Positions 33,815 to 41,434 of a DNA stretch of 64,000 nucleotides are shown here, in pieces. Every line of letters begins with the position of its first letter. Position 1 is the stretch's first letter. The stretch lies in the NCBI RefSeq assembly GCF_004327355.1, contig NZ_QJUM01000023.1, positions 37,595 to 101,594 on the forward strand. The letters are read 5' to 3'. The stretch comes from Phytopseudomonas dryadis (GTDB lineage: Bacteria; Pseudomonadota; Gammaproteobacteria; Pseudomonadales; Pseudomonadaceae). The position numbers and the translations under genes are program-made. The notes under the pieces are model-generated. The model did not search any database. It saw only the letters and a list, made by a program, of their open reading frames with translations, and was not told the origin of the DNA.

Positions 33815-36568
33815 GTGTTCAAGGATATTGGCATCAAAGGCCGGGTACTGATGCTCACCCTGCTGCCGACCAGCCTGCTGGCGCTGGTACTCGGCGGCTA
33901 CTTCATCTGGATGCAGTTGTCCGGCCTGCAGGCCCAGTTGCTGCAACGCGGGCACATGATCGCCGAACAGTTGGCGCCCCTCGCCGCACCGGCTCTGCTG
34001 CACAGCGATGCGGCCTTGCTGCAGCGCATCGCCACCCAGGCCCTGGAACAACCCGATGTCCGCGCGGTGAGCTTTCTCGCCGTGGAAAGCAGCCGCCTGG
34101 CCCATGCCGGCCCGAGCATGCTCAACGACAAGCCCAGGATCGACGGTGATACCCTCGGCGTGGCCCTGCGCAGCAGCCAGGACGCCACGCGCTTCCTGCT
34201 GCCGGTCATGGAACAGCACCTGAGCCTCAGCGGCGAGGAGCTGGCCGCGCCGAGCGGTCGCCTGATCGGCTGGGTCGAACTGGAACTGTCGCATCACAAC
34301 ACCCTGCTCAGCGGTTACCGCAGCCTGCTGACCAGCCTGCTGCTGGTGATCACCGGGCTGATCATCACCGGCTTGCTGGCGCTGCGCATGAGCCGCAGCA
34401 TCAATGGCCCGCTGCTGCGCATCAAGCATGGCGTCGCCCTGCTCAAGGACGGCCATCTGGAAACGCGCCTGCCACCCCTGGGCAGCCACGAGCTGGACGA
34501 ACTGGCCTCGGGCATCAACCGCATGGCCGAGTCCCTGCAGAATGCCCAGGAGGAACTGCAGCACAGCATCGACCAGGTGACCGAGGATGTCCGACAGAAC
34601 CTGGAAACCATCGAAATCCAGAACATCGAACTGGACTTCGCCCGCAAGGAGGCGCTGGAGGCCAGCCGCATCAAGTCGGAATTCCTGGCCAACATGAGCC
34701 ATGAGATCCGCACCCCGCTCAATGGCATCCTGGGTTTCACCAACCTGCTGCAGAAAAGCGAGCTGAGCCCGCGCCAGCAGGACTACCTGAGCACCATCGA
34801 GAAATCCGCCGACAGCCTGCTGGGCATCATCAACGAGGTGCTCGACTTCTCCAAGATCGAGGCCGGCAAGCTGGTGCTGGAGAACATTCCCTTCAACCTG
34901 CGCGACCTGCTGCAGGACACCCTGACCATCCTCGCTCCCGCCGCCCACGAAAAGCAGCTGGAGCTGCTGTCGCTGGTGTACCGCGACACGCCGGTCGCCC
35001 TCTCCGGCGACCCTCTGCGCCTCAAGCAGGTGCTGACCAACCTGGTGAGCAACGCGATCAAGTTCACCCACGAAGGCAGCATCGTCATCCGCGCCATGCT
35101 CGAGGAAGAGAGCGCCGACCGCGCGCAACTGCGCATCAGCGTGCAGGACACCGGTATCGGCCTCGCCGAAGAGGACCTGCGCGCCCTGTTCCAGGCCTTC
35201 AGCCAGGCCGACAACTCCATGTCCCGCCAGGCCGGCGGCACCGGCCTGGGACTGGTGATCTCCAAACGCCTGATCGAACAGATGGGCGGCGAGATCGGCG
35301 TCGACAGCACCCCGGGCGAAGGTTCCGAGTTCTGGGTCAGCCTGAGCCTGCCCAAGGCCCGCAGCGATGCCGAGGACCAACCACGGGCGCCACTGCTGGG
35401 GCGCGCGGCCGCGATCCTGGAAAACCATGAACTGGCGCGCCAGGCGCTGCAGCACCAACTGGAAGACTGCGGCCTGCAGGTCAGCACGTTCGGCGACCTG
35501 GACAGCCTGTGCGCAGCGGTCGCCGCCGCCAGCCGTAGCGGGCAACCCTTCAGTTGCGCCGTGCTCGGGGTCACCGCCGGGCAACTACCGCCGGAACGCC
35601 TTGGCCAGTGCATCTGGGATCTGGAACACCTCGGTTGCAAGACCCTGGTCCTGTGCCCCACCACCGAACAGGCGCTGTATCAGGACTGCGTGCCCGACTG
35701 GCACAGCCAGTTGCAGGCCAAGCCCGCCTGCACGCGCAAGCTGCAACGCTCACTGGCCGAACTGATAGCGCCGCGCCAGGCACGCCTGGAAACACCGCGC
35801 GCGGCGATACGCTCGCCAGCCATTCTGTGCGTCGACGACAACGCCGCCAACCTGTTGCTGGTACAGACCCTGCTCGATGACATGGGCGCCCAGGTCAGCG
35901 TCGCCAGCAGCGGCTTCGAGGCCCTGGCGATGGCCCAGCGGCAGGACTTCGACCTGGTCTTCATGGACGTGCAGATGCCCGGCATGGACGGCCGCCAGAC
36001 CACCGAGGCGATCCGCCAGTGGGAAAGCGAAAACAGCCGCACGCCCGTCCCCATCGTCGCCCTCACCGCCCACGCCCTGGCCAACGAGAAACGCAACCTG
36101 CTGCAAAGCGGCCTGGACGATTACCTGACCAAGCCCATCAGCGAACGCCAACTGGCTCAGGTGGTGCTCAAGTGGACGGGGCTGGCATTGCGCGGTGCCG
36201 GCCAGGACAGCGCGGTCAATATCGCGGACGGCCCCGATTCCGCGGTACTGGATAACGAGGAAGGCCTGCGCCTGGCCGCCGGCAAGGCCGATCTCGCCGC
36301 GGACATGCTGAGCATGCTGCTGGCCGGCCTGCCGGGCGACTTGCAGGCCATCCGCCAGGCCCGTGCCGATGGTGATCGCAACAGCCTGATCGAACGCATC
36401 CACCGCCTGCATGGCGCCACCCGCTATTGCGGCGTTCCGCAATTGCGCGCCGCCTGCCAGCGTAGCGAAACCCTGCTCAAACAGGATCAATCCATCGTCA
36501 CCAGCGGCCTGGACGAGCTCGAGCAAGCCATAGAACGCCTGCGCCAAGAGACGCAGCTCAATCTCTAA
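33815..36568 (+). CDS. gacS: Hybrid sensor kinase GacS
   Basis: 917 residues, close to the known length of Pseudomonas GacS/BarA. The GTG start (after GGGGGAG) gives MFKDIGIKGRVLMLTLLPTS with helix 1 about 11-30; a periplasmic sensor and helix 2 (SLLLVITGLIITGLLAL, about 170-190) precede HAMP. The unorthodox phosphorelay is complete: His296 in NMSHEIRTPLNGILGF, ATPase motifs NAIKFTHEG, DTGIGLAEED and GTGLGLVISKRL, receiver Asp718 in FDLVFMDVQMPGMDG, and Hpt His866 in RLHGATRYCG. It controls the Gac/Rsm switch between acute and sessile states through GacA. Its position beside pirR-cysM matches P. aeruginosa. Confidence 0.95.
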   Translation: MFKDIGIKGRVLMLTLLPTSLLALVLGGYFIWMQLSGLQAQLLQRGHMIAEQLAPLAAPALLHSDAALLQRIATQALEQPDVRAVSFLAVESSRLAHAGPSMLNDKPRIDGDTLGVALRSSQDATRFLLPVMEQHLSLSGEELAAPSGRLIGWVELELSHHNTLLSGYRSLLTSLLLVITGLIITGLLALRMSRSINGPLLRIKHGVALLKDGHLETRLPPLGSHELDELASGINRMAESLQNAQEELQHSIDQVTEDVRQNLETIEIQNIELDFARKEALEASRIKSEFLANMSHEIRTPLNGILGFTNLLQKSELSPRQQDYLSTIEKSADSLLGIINEVLDFSKIEAGKLVLENIPFNLRDLLQDTLTILAPAAHEKQLELLSLVYRDTPVALSGDPLRLKQVLTNLVSNAIKFTHEGSIVIRAMLEEESADRAQLRISVQDTGIGLAEEDLRALFQAFSQADNSMSRQAGGTGLGLVISKRLIEQMGGEIGVDSTPGEGSEFWVSLSLPKARSDAEDQPRAPLLGRAAAILENHELARQALQHQLEDCGLQVSTFGDLDSLCAAVAAASRSGQPFSCAVLGVTAGQLPPERLGQCIWDLEHLGCKTLVLCPTTEQALYQDCVPDWHSQLQAKPACTRKLQRSLAELIAPRQARLETPRAAIRSPAILCVDDNAANLLLVQTLLDDMGAQVSVASSGFEALAMAQRQDFDLVFMDVQMPGMDGRQTTEAIRQWESENSRTPVPIVALTAHALANEKRNLLQSGLDDYLTKPISERQLAQVVLKWTGLALRGAGQDSAVNIADGPDSAVLDNEEGLRLAAGKADLAADMLSMLLAGLPGDLQAIRQARADGDRNSLIERIHRLHGATRYCGVPQLRAACQRSETLLKQDQSIVTSGLDELEQAIERLRQETQLNL

Positions 36569-36697
36569 TGTCGCGACAACGGTCATATGTCGACCTGGGT
36601 GTTCGCGGCGAACGGAACACGCGTAATGGGGATGGCAGCCGTAGATACCGTCTTGCCCCCTGGTCTGCAAGAGCCCATTCGGAATCAGGGTTCGCCT

Positions 36698-36786
36698 GTA
36701 GGAACGCCGACCCCGGCGCGATGCGATGGCGGCCATGCTGCAAAAAGCGGTATGGCCACGATTCGCCGCGAGGTCGCGGCTCCTAC
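36698..36786. repeat. GTAGGA-GCGGCTCCTAC element, copy A
   Basis: The ends GTAGGAACGCC and GCGGCTCCTAC are imperfect inverted repeats; the core GGCGCGATGCGATGGCGGCC and GGTATGGCCACGATTCGC recur in copy B at 50865-50957. Confidence 0.75.
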
Positions 36787-36828
36787 GCGAATGTGGCCAT
36801 GCTGCGCGCAGATACCGCGCGACCAACA

Positions 36829-36870
36829 TTTGATCTGTGTCGCGACACCAGTGCCGCAGCGCAGATCAAA
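36829..36870. repeat. TTTGATCTG inverted repeat
   Basis: TTTGATCTG (36829-36837) and its exact complement CAGATCAAA (36862-36870) are separated by 24 bases with inner pairing possible. No T tract follows on either strand. Confidence 0.6.
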
Positions 36871-36939
36871 TACCGTACCCGGGCGAACCGGCTGAGGGGT
36901 TGCTCAAAGGCGCGGGCGGCCGGTAGATGATGCCTGGAA

Positions 36940-37044
36940 GTAGGGTGGATCGGGGCGCGTAGCCGACGCTCTTTTCATCCACCATCGCGGTTGCAGAGCG
37001 GTGCACGGGTCGGGCCGCGTAGGTGAAGCGTCGTCCACCCTACG
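36940..37044. repeat. CGTAGGGTGG palindromic element, copy 3
   Basis: Starts GTAGGGTGGATCGGGGCGCG and ends AAGCGTCGTCCACCCTACG, with the internal TTTCATCCACCATCGCGGTT segment. About 105 bases; the left end carries an insertion compared with copies 1 and 2. Confidence 0.75.
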
Positions 37045-37195
37045 CCCTGTGACTGCAGGAGGGCCCGGGCGGCGATCCGCTTTGGCCGCGGGCTCTGCAC
37101 GCCCTTGACGGCCCAATCGCGGCTAAAGCCCCTCCCACGAAAGCCATCATGCCTACTGTCCGCTCTCGCCGGCGAAAGCGGCCGGCCGGTAGGAG

Positions 37196-37266
37196 CGCTG
37201 AGGCTGGAGGCTGAACGACAAGCAAACCCCATGGGCTCTTTCGTCCAGCTTTCCAGCCTCGAGCGT
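37196..37266. repeat. 70-bp dispersed element, direct copy
   Basis: Matches the reverse complement of 9293-9365 almost throughout; ends GAGGCTGGA and TCCAGCCTC are inverted. Noncoding. Confidence 0.75.
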
Positions 37267-37378
37267 TTTTGCTCGAAGGCCGCTCTCGCCGGCGAGCACG
37301 GCATGATGCTGTCCCCAAGCCGCCCAACCGGCCTCGAGCAAACACGTCAAATACCTTACCTATTTCTCTCGGATCTCA

Positions 37379-37397
37379 TATAATGAGAATCATTACC
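37379..37397 (+). promoter_or_regulatory. Strong Fur box upstream of the response regulator
   Basis: TATAATGAGAATCATTACC matches the GATAATGATAATCATTATC consensus at 16 of 19 positions. It lies 90-108 bases before the response regulator ATG and seven bases before the TTAAG box. The divergent side has no gene for 0.8 kb, so the target should be the two-component genes. Confidence 0.8.
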
Positions 37398-37404
37398 AAT
37401 AGAG

Positions 37405-37419
37405 TTAAGAATTCTTAAT
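37405..37419 (+). promoter_or_regulatory. TTAAG-N-ATTCTTAAT box 1 (response regulator promoter)
   Basis: TTAAGAATTCTTAAT holds two TTAA cores exactly ten bases apart, the spacing of OmpR/PmrA-type regulator dimers. The same pattern recurs before flp and before tadG. Here it suggests autoregulation of the two-component pair. Confidence 0.65.
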
Positions 37420-37486
37420 CCCTACCAGCCCGGCACGCTTGCTAGAAAGGCGCCTGTCTGGAAAGGACTGGGGAGAGGATGTGTGC

Positions 37487-38152
37487 ATGCGTGTGCTCGT
37501 AATAGAAGACGACGTTTCCGTTGGCCATTGGATCAGCAGCAAATTGCAGGCATCGGGCCACAACTGCAGGATGGTCGATAACGGCGAAGGCGCACTGCAA
37601 ATGATCCAGAACGAGGCATTCGATGTGGTCGTGCTCGATCGCATTCTGCCGAAGATGGATGGCATCGAGGTGCTCACACGCCTGCATGGCCGCCCCCACC
37701 CGCCCATACTCATTCTCTCGGCCAACGACCAGACCGCGGATCGCATCGAAGGATTGCGGGCGGGTGCCGACGACTACCTGGGCAAGCCATTCGACTTCAC
37801 CGAACTGCTGCTGCGCCTGGAGCTGCTCACCCGTCGCCGACCCCAGATGCAAGCGGGCGAAAGCCTGCATATAGAGGATCTGTGCATCGACCTGAGCCGG
37901 CGCGAAGTCTCGCGCTCGGGGCAACGCATCGACCTCACCGACAAGGAGTTCAAGCTGCTCCAGGTGCTGGCCGAACACCGTGGCCAGACGGTTACCCGCA
38001 GCATGCTGCTGGAGAAGGTGTGGGGCTATCACTTCGACCCACAGACCAACCTGATCGACGTGCACCTGTCGAAATTGCGCAACAAGATCGACAAGGATTT
38101 CAAGCCGGCCTTGCTCCGCACCATCAGGGCGATCGGCTATGTCCTTGGTTAA
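37487..38152 (+). CDS. OmpR-family response regulator of the attachment island
   Basis: 221 residues. Receiver MRVLVIEDDVSVGHWIS with Asp51 in FDVVVLDRILPKMDG and Lys in DDYLGKPFDFTELLLR; winged helix with LTDKEFKLLQVLAEHRGQTVTR and LIDVHLSKLRNKIDK. It most resembles the QseB/PmrA/CopR group, whose sites are direct TTAA-type repeats. The ATG at 37487 follows GGGGAGAGG. The kinase start lies inside its last codons. It sits at the head of the Flp/Tad locus, where P. aeruginosa uses the unrelated PprA/PprB pair. Control of flp and tadG operons is inferred from the shared box. Confidence 0.85.
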   Translation: MRVLVIEDDVSVGHWISSKLQASGHNCRMVDNGEGALQMIQNEAFDVVVLDRILPKMDGIEVLTRLHGRPHPPILILSANDQTADRIEGLRAGADDYLGKPFDFTELLLRLELLTRRRPQMQAGESLHIEDLCIDLSRREVSRSGQRIDLTDKEFKLLQVLAEHRGQTVTRSMLLEKVWGYHFDPQTNLIDVHLSKLRNKIDKDFKPALLRTIRAIGYVLG

Positions 38153-39545
38153 GCATCGCGCCCTGCATCAACTGCTCAATACCAGTAGTTTTCGCCAGGC
38201 CGCCACGGTGGCCTTCATTTCCCTGCTGATCGCCCTGGCCTCGATCATCCTGAGCAATCACCTGCTCGAAATCGTCATGCGCAGCCATGTGCGCGACATG
38301 ATCCTCACCGACATACGCACCCAGCAACTGCACGGGCGTCTGGCGCAGGCGACACACGTGGCAATGGCGCTGCGCTACACACTGCCGTTCGAAATGCGCA
38401 AGGATCGCCACTCCCTGGTCATGGACGGGCACAGCAACATCCTCTATGGCGATGCGACACTGCTGCCCGGCATCGACTGCCCACAGCCCTGCAACACCAA
38501 ATGGCGGCATGCCGAGTTGCTCAATGCCCAGGGTAAACCGACCGAGATACTGGGATTGGTGGTACCGCTATCCGACGGCGGTCAGTATTTCAGCGCCTAC
38601 GACCTGCAGCCGATGCTGGAACGCACACGCATCATTCCGCTGATGGCTGGCGCCGGTCTGCTGATCATCCTGCTGTCGATCCTCATCATCAGCCTGCCCT
38701 TCAGTATCCGTAACCTGTATCGCATCAACCGTATCCGTGACGCACTGGCGCGCTACGCCAGCGGCGACCACAGCATCACGGCGCCCCATGAGCGGCTGGA
38801 CGATGAGTTCGACCAACTCGGCAACGACATCAACCAGGCCCTGCAGCGCATCAACCGGCTGATGGGCGAGATACAGAACATCACCAGCCATATCGCCCAC
38901 GAATTGCGCACCCCGCTGACCCGCCTGCAGAACAGGCTGCTCAATGCCGCCGAGATGCTCGAAGGCGAACCCAGGGAAGAACTGCTGCGCGCCGTCCAGG
39001 ACGGCGAACGCATCCAGAACCTGTTTCGTGCGGTGATGCGCGTGGCCGAAGTGGAAACGGGCCGTTGCGCCCATCAGTTCGCCCCGGTTTCGGCGCGCCA
39101 GCTGCTCGAAGACATCTGCGACTACTACCTGCCGCTGGCCGAAGAACGGGCCTGCACGCTGCAGGTGAATGGCAGCGACCTGCAGCTCTACGGCGATCGG
39201 GCACTGCTGTTCCAGGCGCTGGCCAACCTGATCGACAACGCCCTGAAGTATGCGCCCGTTGGCCAGCCGGTTCTCCTCAGCGCCTACCAGCAACGCGACT
39301 GCAGCTGCCTGTGCGTGGCCGACCGCGGACCAGGTATCCCGCAGCAGCTCAACGACAAGGCCATCGAACGCTTTCAACGCCTGGACACCAGTGGCGACAT
39401 CCCCGGCAACGGCCTGGGACTGACACTGACCAAGGCCATCGCCGAACTGCATGGCGGCGAGCTGCTGCTCGAAGACAACCAACCGGGGCTGCGCGCCGTG
39501 CTGCGTATCAGGACAGCCACGCTGCCCGAGCGGCATATTCCTTAA
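38139..39545 (+). CDS. Sensor histidine kinase with CxxxC periplasmic domain
   Basis: 468 residues. Helix 1 is about 22-42 (TVAFISLLIALASIILSNHL), then a periplasmic domain of about 125 residues containing Cys114 and Cys118 (DCPQPCN), and helix 2 IIPLMAGAGLLIILLSILII. HAMP, phosphoacceptor His254 in ITSHIAHELRTPLTRLQ, and ATPase motifs NLIDNALKYAP, ADRGPGIPQQL and GNGLGLTLTKAIA follow. It overlaps the regulator by 14 bases, so the two are a cognate pair. The paired cysteines could sense redox state or a metal; that is inference. The stop codon overlaps box 2. Confidence 0.85.
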   Translation: MSLVKHRALHQLLNTSSFRQAATVAFISLLIALASIILSNHLLEIVMRSHVRDMILTDIRTQQLHGRLAQATHVAMALRYTLPFEMRKDRHSLVMDGHSNILYGDATLLPGIDCPQPCNTKWRHAELLNAQGKPTEILGLVVPLSDGGQYFSAYDLQPMLERTRIIPLMAGAGLLIILLSILIISLPFSIRNLYRINRIRDALARYASGDHSITAPHERLDDEFDQLGNDINQALQRINRLMGEIQNITSHIAHELRTPLTRLQNRLLNAAEMLEGEPREELLRAVQDGERIQNLFRAVMRVAEVETGRCAHQFAPVSARQLLEDICDYYLPLAEERACTLQVNGSDLQLYGDRALLFQALANLIDNALKYAPVGQPVLLSAYQQRDCSCLCVADRGPGIPQQLNDKAIERFQRLDTSGDIPGNGLGLTLTKAIAELHGGELLLEDNQPGLRAVLRIRTATLPERHIP

Positions 39546-39556
39546 GCATTCTTAAT
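39542..39556 (+). promoter_or_regulatory. TTAAG-N-ATTCTTAAT box 2 (flp promoter)
   Basis: TTAAGCATTCTTAAT, 103-117 bases before flp. Together with the next six bases it is identical to box 3 over 21 positions. A TGATAATGA stretch about 20 bases downstream could serve as -10 or as a Fur half site. Confidence 0.7.
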
Positions 39557-39658
39557 GAAGCGTCGCTTGAACGGTAACTGATAATGAATCCTAATAACGG
39601 CCGATCCCAGGCTCTTCCAGGCCCTGTCCAAACCCACCTGAATTCAAGGAGTTGCCAC

Positions 39659-39859
39659 ATGGCTAAGCACTTCAAACAGTTCCTGGCCGACGAAAGCGGC
39701 GTCACCGCGATCGAGTACGGCATCCTCGCCGCCGCCATGGCTGCAGCCATCGGCGTGATCTTCGGCTCCGACGGCGTGTTCGTCACCGCCCTCAAGGAAC
39801 GCTTCTCGTCGATCGCCGACCAGATCACCAACACCAACAACCCTGGCAGCAGCAAGTAG
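39659..39859 (+). CDS. flp: Flp type IVb pilin
   Basis: 66-residue prepilin. A short basic leader MAKHFKQFLADESG is cut after Gly by the prepilin peptidase, and the mature end VTAIEYGILAAAMAAAIGVI has the Flp signature with Glu at +5 followed by Tyr and a single hydrophobic helix. The tail is short and polar (NTNNPGSSK). AGGAG precedes the ATG. It is the major pilus subunit of the Tad locus that follows, needed for surface attachment and aggregation. Box 2 lies upstream. Confidence 0.95.
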   Translation: MAKHFKQFLADESGVTAIEYGILAAAMAAAIGVIFGSDGVFVTALKERFSSIADQITNTNNPGSSK

Positions 39860-39880
39860 GCATCCGGTCTGGAGCGCGGC

Positions 39881-40444
39881 ATGGACACGGATACCTTCAG
39901 CCTGATCGTACTGCTGCCGGCACTGGCTTTCGTCTGTGGCTCCGACCTGCTCTACCGGCGTATCCACAACCTGCTGATCCTGTTGTTGCTGGCACTGTGG
40001 CTGGTCTTGCCGGCATGCGCTCCATTCGGTCTCGGCCCCTGGGCCGAGCTGGGCAGCGCCGAGTTGTTCCAGCGTATGGCCCGCAGCCTGCTGGGCGCAC
40101 TGCTGGTACTGCTGGTCGGCTACGGCCTGTTCCGCCTCGGCCGCGTCGGCGCCGGTGACGTCAAGCTGATGGCGGTCATCTGCCTGTGGATGGGCCAGGA
40201 CAAGCAGATGACCTTCCTCATCGTCACCGCCCTGGCCGGTGGCCTGCTGGCACTGGCGCTGCCCTTGCTGATACCGCTGGAAACGGCGCTGGCCAGAATC
40301 TGGCAACGCGCCGCCCAGTCCTGCCCGAGGTTGTCGCTTGCCGTCCCGACGGTGCTGACGGATCAGCGCCCAGCCGGTATTCCCTACGGCCTCGCCATCG
40401 TCGCGGGTGCCCTCTACACCCTGTTCGGCCCCATTCACTCCTGA
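39881..40444 (+). CDS. tadV: Prepilin peptidase (TadV/FppA, A24 family)
   Basis: 187 residues, about five membrane helices. The two catalytic aspartates of A24 aspartic peptidases are visible: the first in VCGSDLLYRRIHN and the second in GAGDVKLMAVI (GxGD motif). It lacks the N-terminal methylase domain of PilD, as usual for Tad peptidases. It should process Flp and the TadE/TadF pseudopilins. The gene sits directly behind flp; in P. aeruginosa fppA lies at the other end of the cluster. Confidence 0.92.
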   Translation: MDTDTFSLIVLLPALAFVCGSDLLYRRIHNLLILLLLALWLVLPACAPFGLGPWAELGSAELFQRMARSLLGALLVLLVGYGLFRLGRVGAGDVKLMAVICLWMGQDKQMTFLIVTALAGGLLALALPLLIPLETALARIWQRAAQSCPRLSLAVPTVLTDQRPAGIPYGLAIVAGALYTLFGPIHS

Positions 40445-40459
40445 GTGCACGGTTCACCC

Positions 40460-41392
40460 ATGAAAACCCCTTCCATCCTTCTCCTGGCCGGCACCCTGCT
40501 GGTTGCCGGTAGCGCCGCCCTGCTGGCGCGGGTCCTGCTGACCCCGCCGCCGCCGCCGACAGCGGTGGTCGAAACAGCGCCCCCCGTCGTCGAACCCAAG
40601 CCCGTTCATCCCGCGATTCTGGTAACCAGCCGCGACCTGCTGCCCGGCGACTTCATCGATGCCTCGGCGCTGCGCTGGCAAGCCAGCGAGACGGCGCACG
40701 ATGAGCGCCTGTATTTCATCGAAGGCGGCGAGGAAGGCAAGCAACTGACCGGGGCCAGCGTGCGCCAGCCGATCAAGGCCGGTGCCGCGTTGACCAGCAA
40801 CCTGGTGGTCAAGGCCAACGAACCGGGCTTCATCGCCACCGTGGTCAAGCCCGGCATGCGCGCCATCGCCGTGCCCACCAGCAACAGCGCCAGCCTGTAC
40901 AGCATGCTCAGCCTGGGCGATCGGGTGGATGTGCTGGTCAACCTGCAGCGCACTCAGGAACAGGCCCTGGTGAACCCCGTGAACCAGGAACAGATCCCCC
41001 GTCTGGCCGCCCAGACCTTGCTGCAGGACGTGCGCGTGCTGTCGATCAACAACCGCATGCGCAGCCCGCTGCAACCGCTGCCCACGCCGGATCCCAAGGC
41101 CGCGAAGAAGAATCCGGACGCCTACCCGGAGTCGTACCCGGACATCGTGACGCTGGAAGTGCCGCCCGCTTATGCCGAGCGCCTGGCCCTGGCCAGCCAG
41201 ATCGGCACCCTGCATCTGGTACTGCGCAGCCGCCTGGAAGAGAGCGACGGTCAGGTCAAGCCCGGCAGCGACCGGGTCACCACGCTGGCGCAGACCACCG
41301 GCGTCTACCAGGCCTCGGCCCCGGCCAGTGCGCCGAACGTCAATACCTTCCGTGGCGATGCGGCCACTGCCGTGCAATTTGGCTCCCGGTGA
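40460..41392 (+). CDS. rcpC: Flp pilus assembly protein RcpC/CpaB
   Basis: 310 residues with one N-terminal membrane anchor (ILLLAGTLLVAGSAALLARVLL), a Pro/Val-rich linker and a SAF domain (ILVTSRDLLPGDFIDASAL, IKAGAALTSNLVV, GMRAIAVPTS). CpaB proteins sit in the periplasm next to the secretin. A GTG at 40445 is in frame, but the ATG at 40460 is preferred for the anchor. It precedes the secretin gene by 42 bases. Confidence 0.9.
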   Translation: MKTPSILLLAGTLLVAGSAALLARVLLTPPPPPTAVVETAPPVVEPKPVHPAILVTSRDLLPGDFIDASALRWQASETAHDERLYFIEGGEEGKQLTGASVRQPIKAGAALTSNLVVKANEPGFIATVVKPGMRAIAVPTSNSASLYSMLSLGDRVDVLVNLQRTQEQALVNPVNQEQIPRLAAQTLLQDVRVLSINNRMRSPLQPLPTPDPKAAKKNPDAYPESYPDIVTLEVPPAYAERLALASQIGTLHLVLRSRLEESDGQVKPGSDRVTTLAQTTGVYQASAPASAPNVNTFRGDAATAVQFGSR

Positions 41393-41434
41393 GCCGGCCA
41401 AGGCCGCTCACTCAGCCCAACCGAGATACCGAAA

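Larger units (their letters stand above)
36569..37486. other. Long intergenic gap before the attachment island
   Basis: 918 bases without a credible gene. Contents: a GTAGGA...GCGGCTCCTAC element (36698-36786), an inverted repeat (36829-36870), the third CGTAGGGTGG element (36940-37044), a 70-bp dispersed element (37196-37266), two CCGCTCTCGCCGGCGA segments (about 37161 and 37281), a Fur box and a TTAAG box. Base composition becomes A/T-rich only in the last 150 bases, the presumed promoter zone. Confidence 0.75.

Noticed and set aside
37405..37418. Perfect palindrome TTAAGAATTCTTAA read as a dimeric repressor operator
   Set aside because: The other two copies keep the ten-base direct spacing of TTAA cores but not the perfect symmetry, so a tandem-binding response regulator fits better.
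39575..39597. Fur box before flp
   Set aside because: Only a GATAATGA half site; the whole stretch matches the consensus at about 12 of 19 positions.
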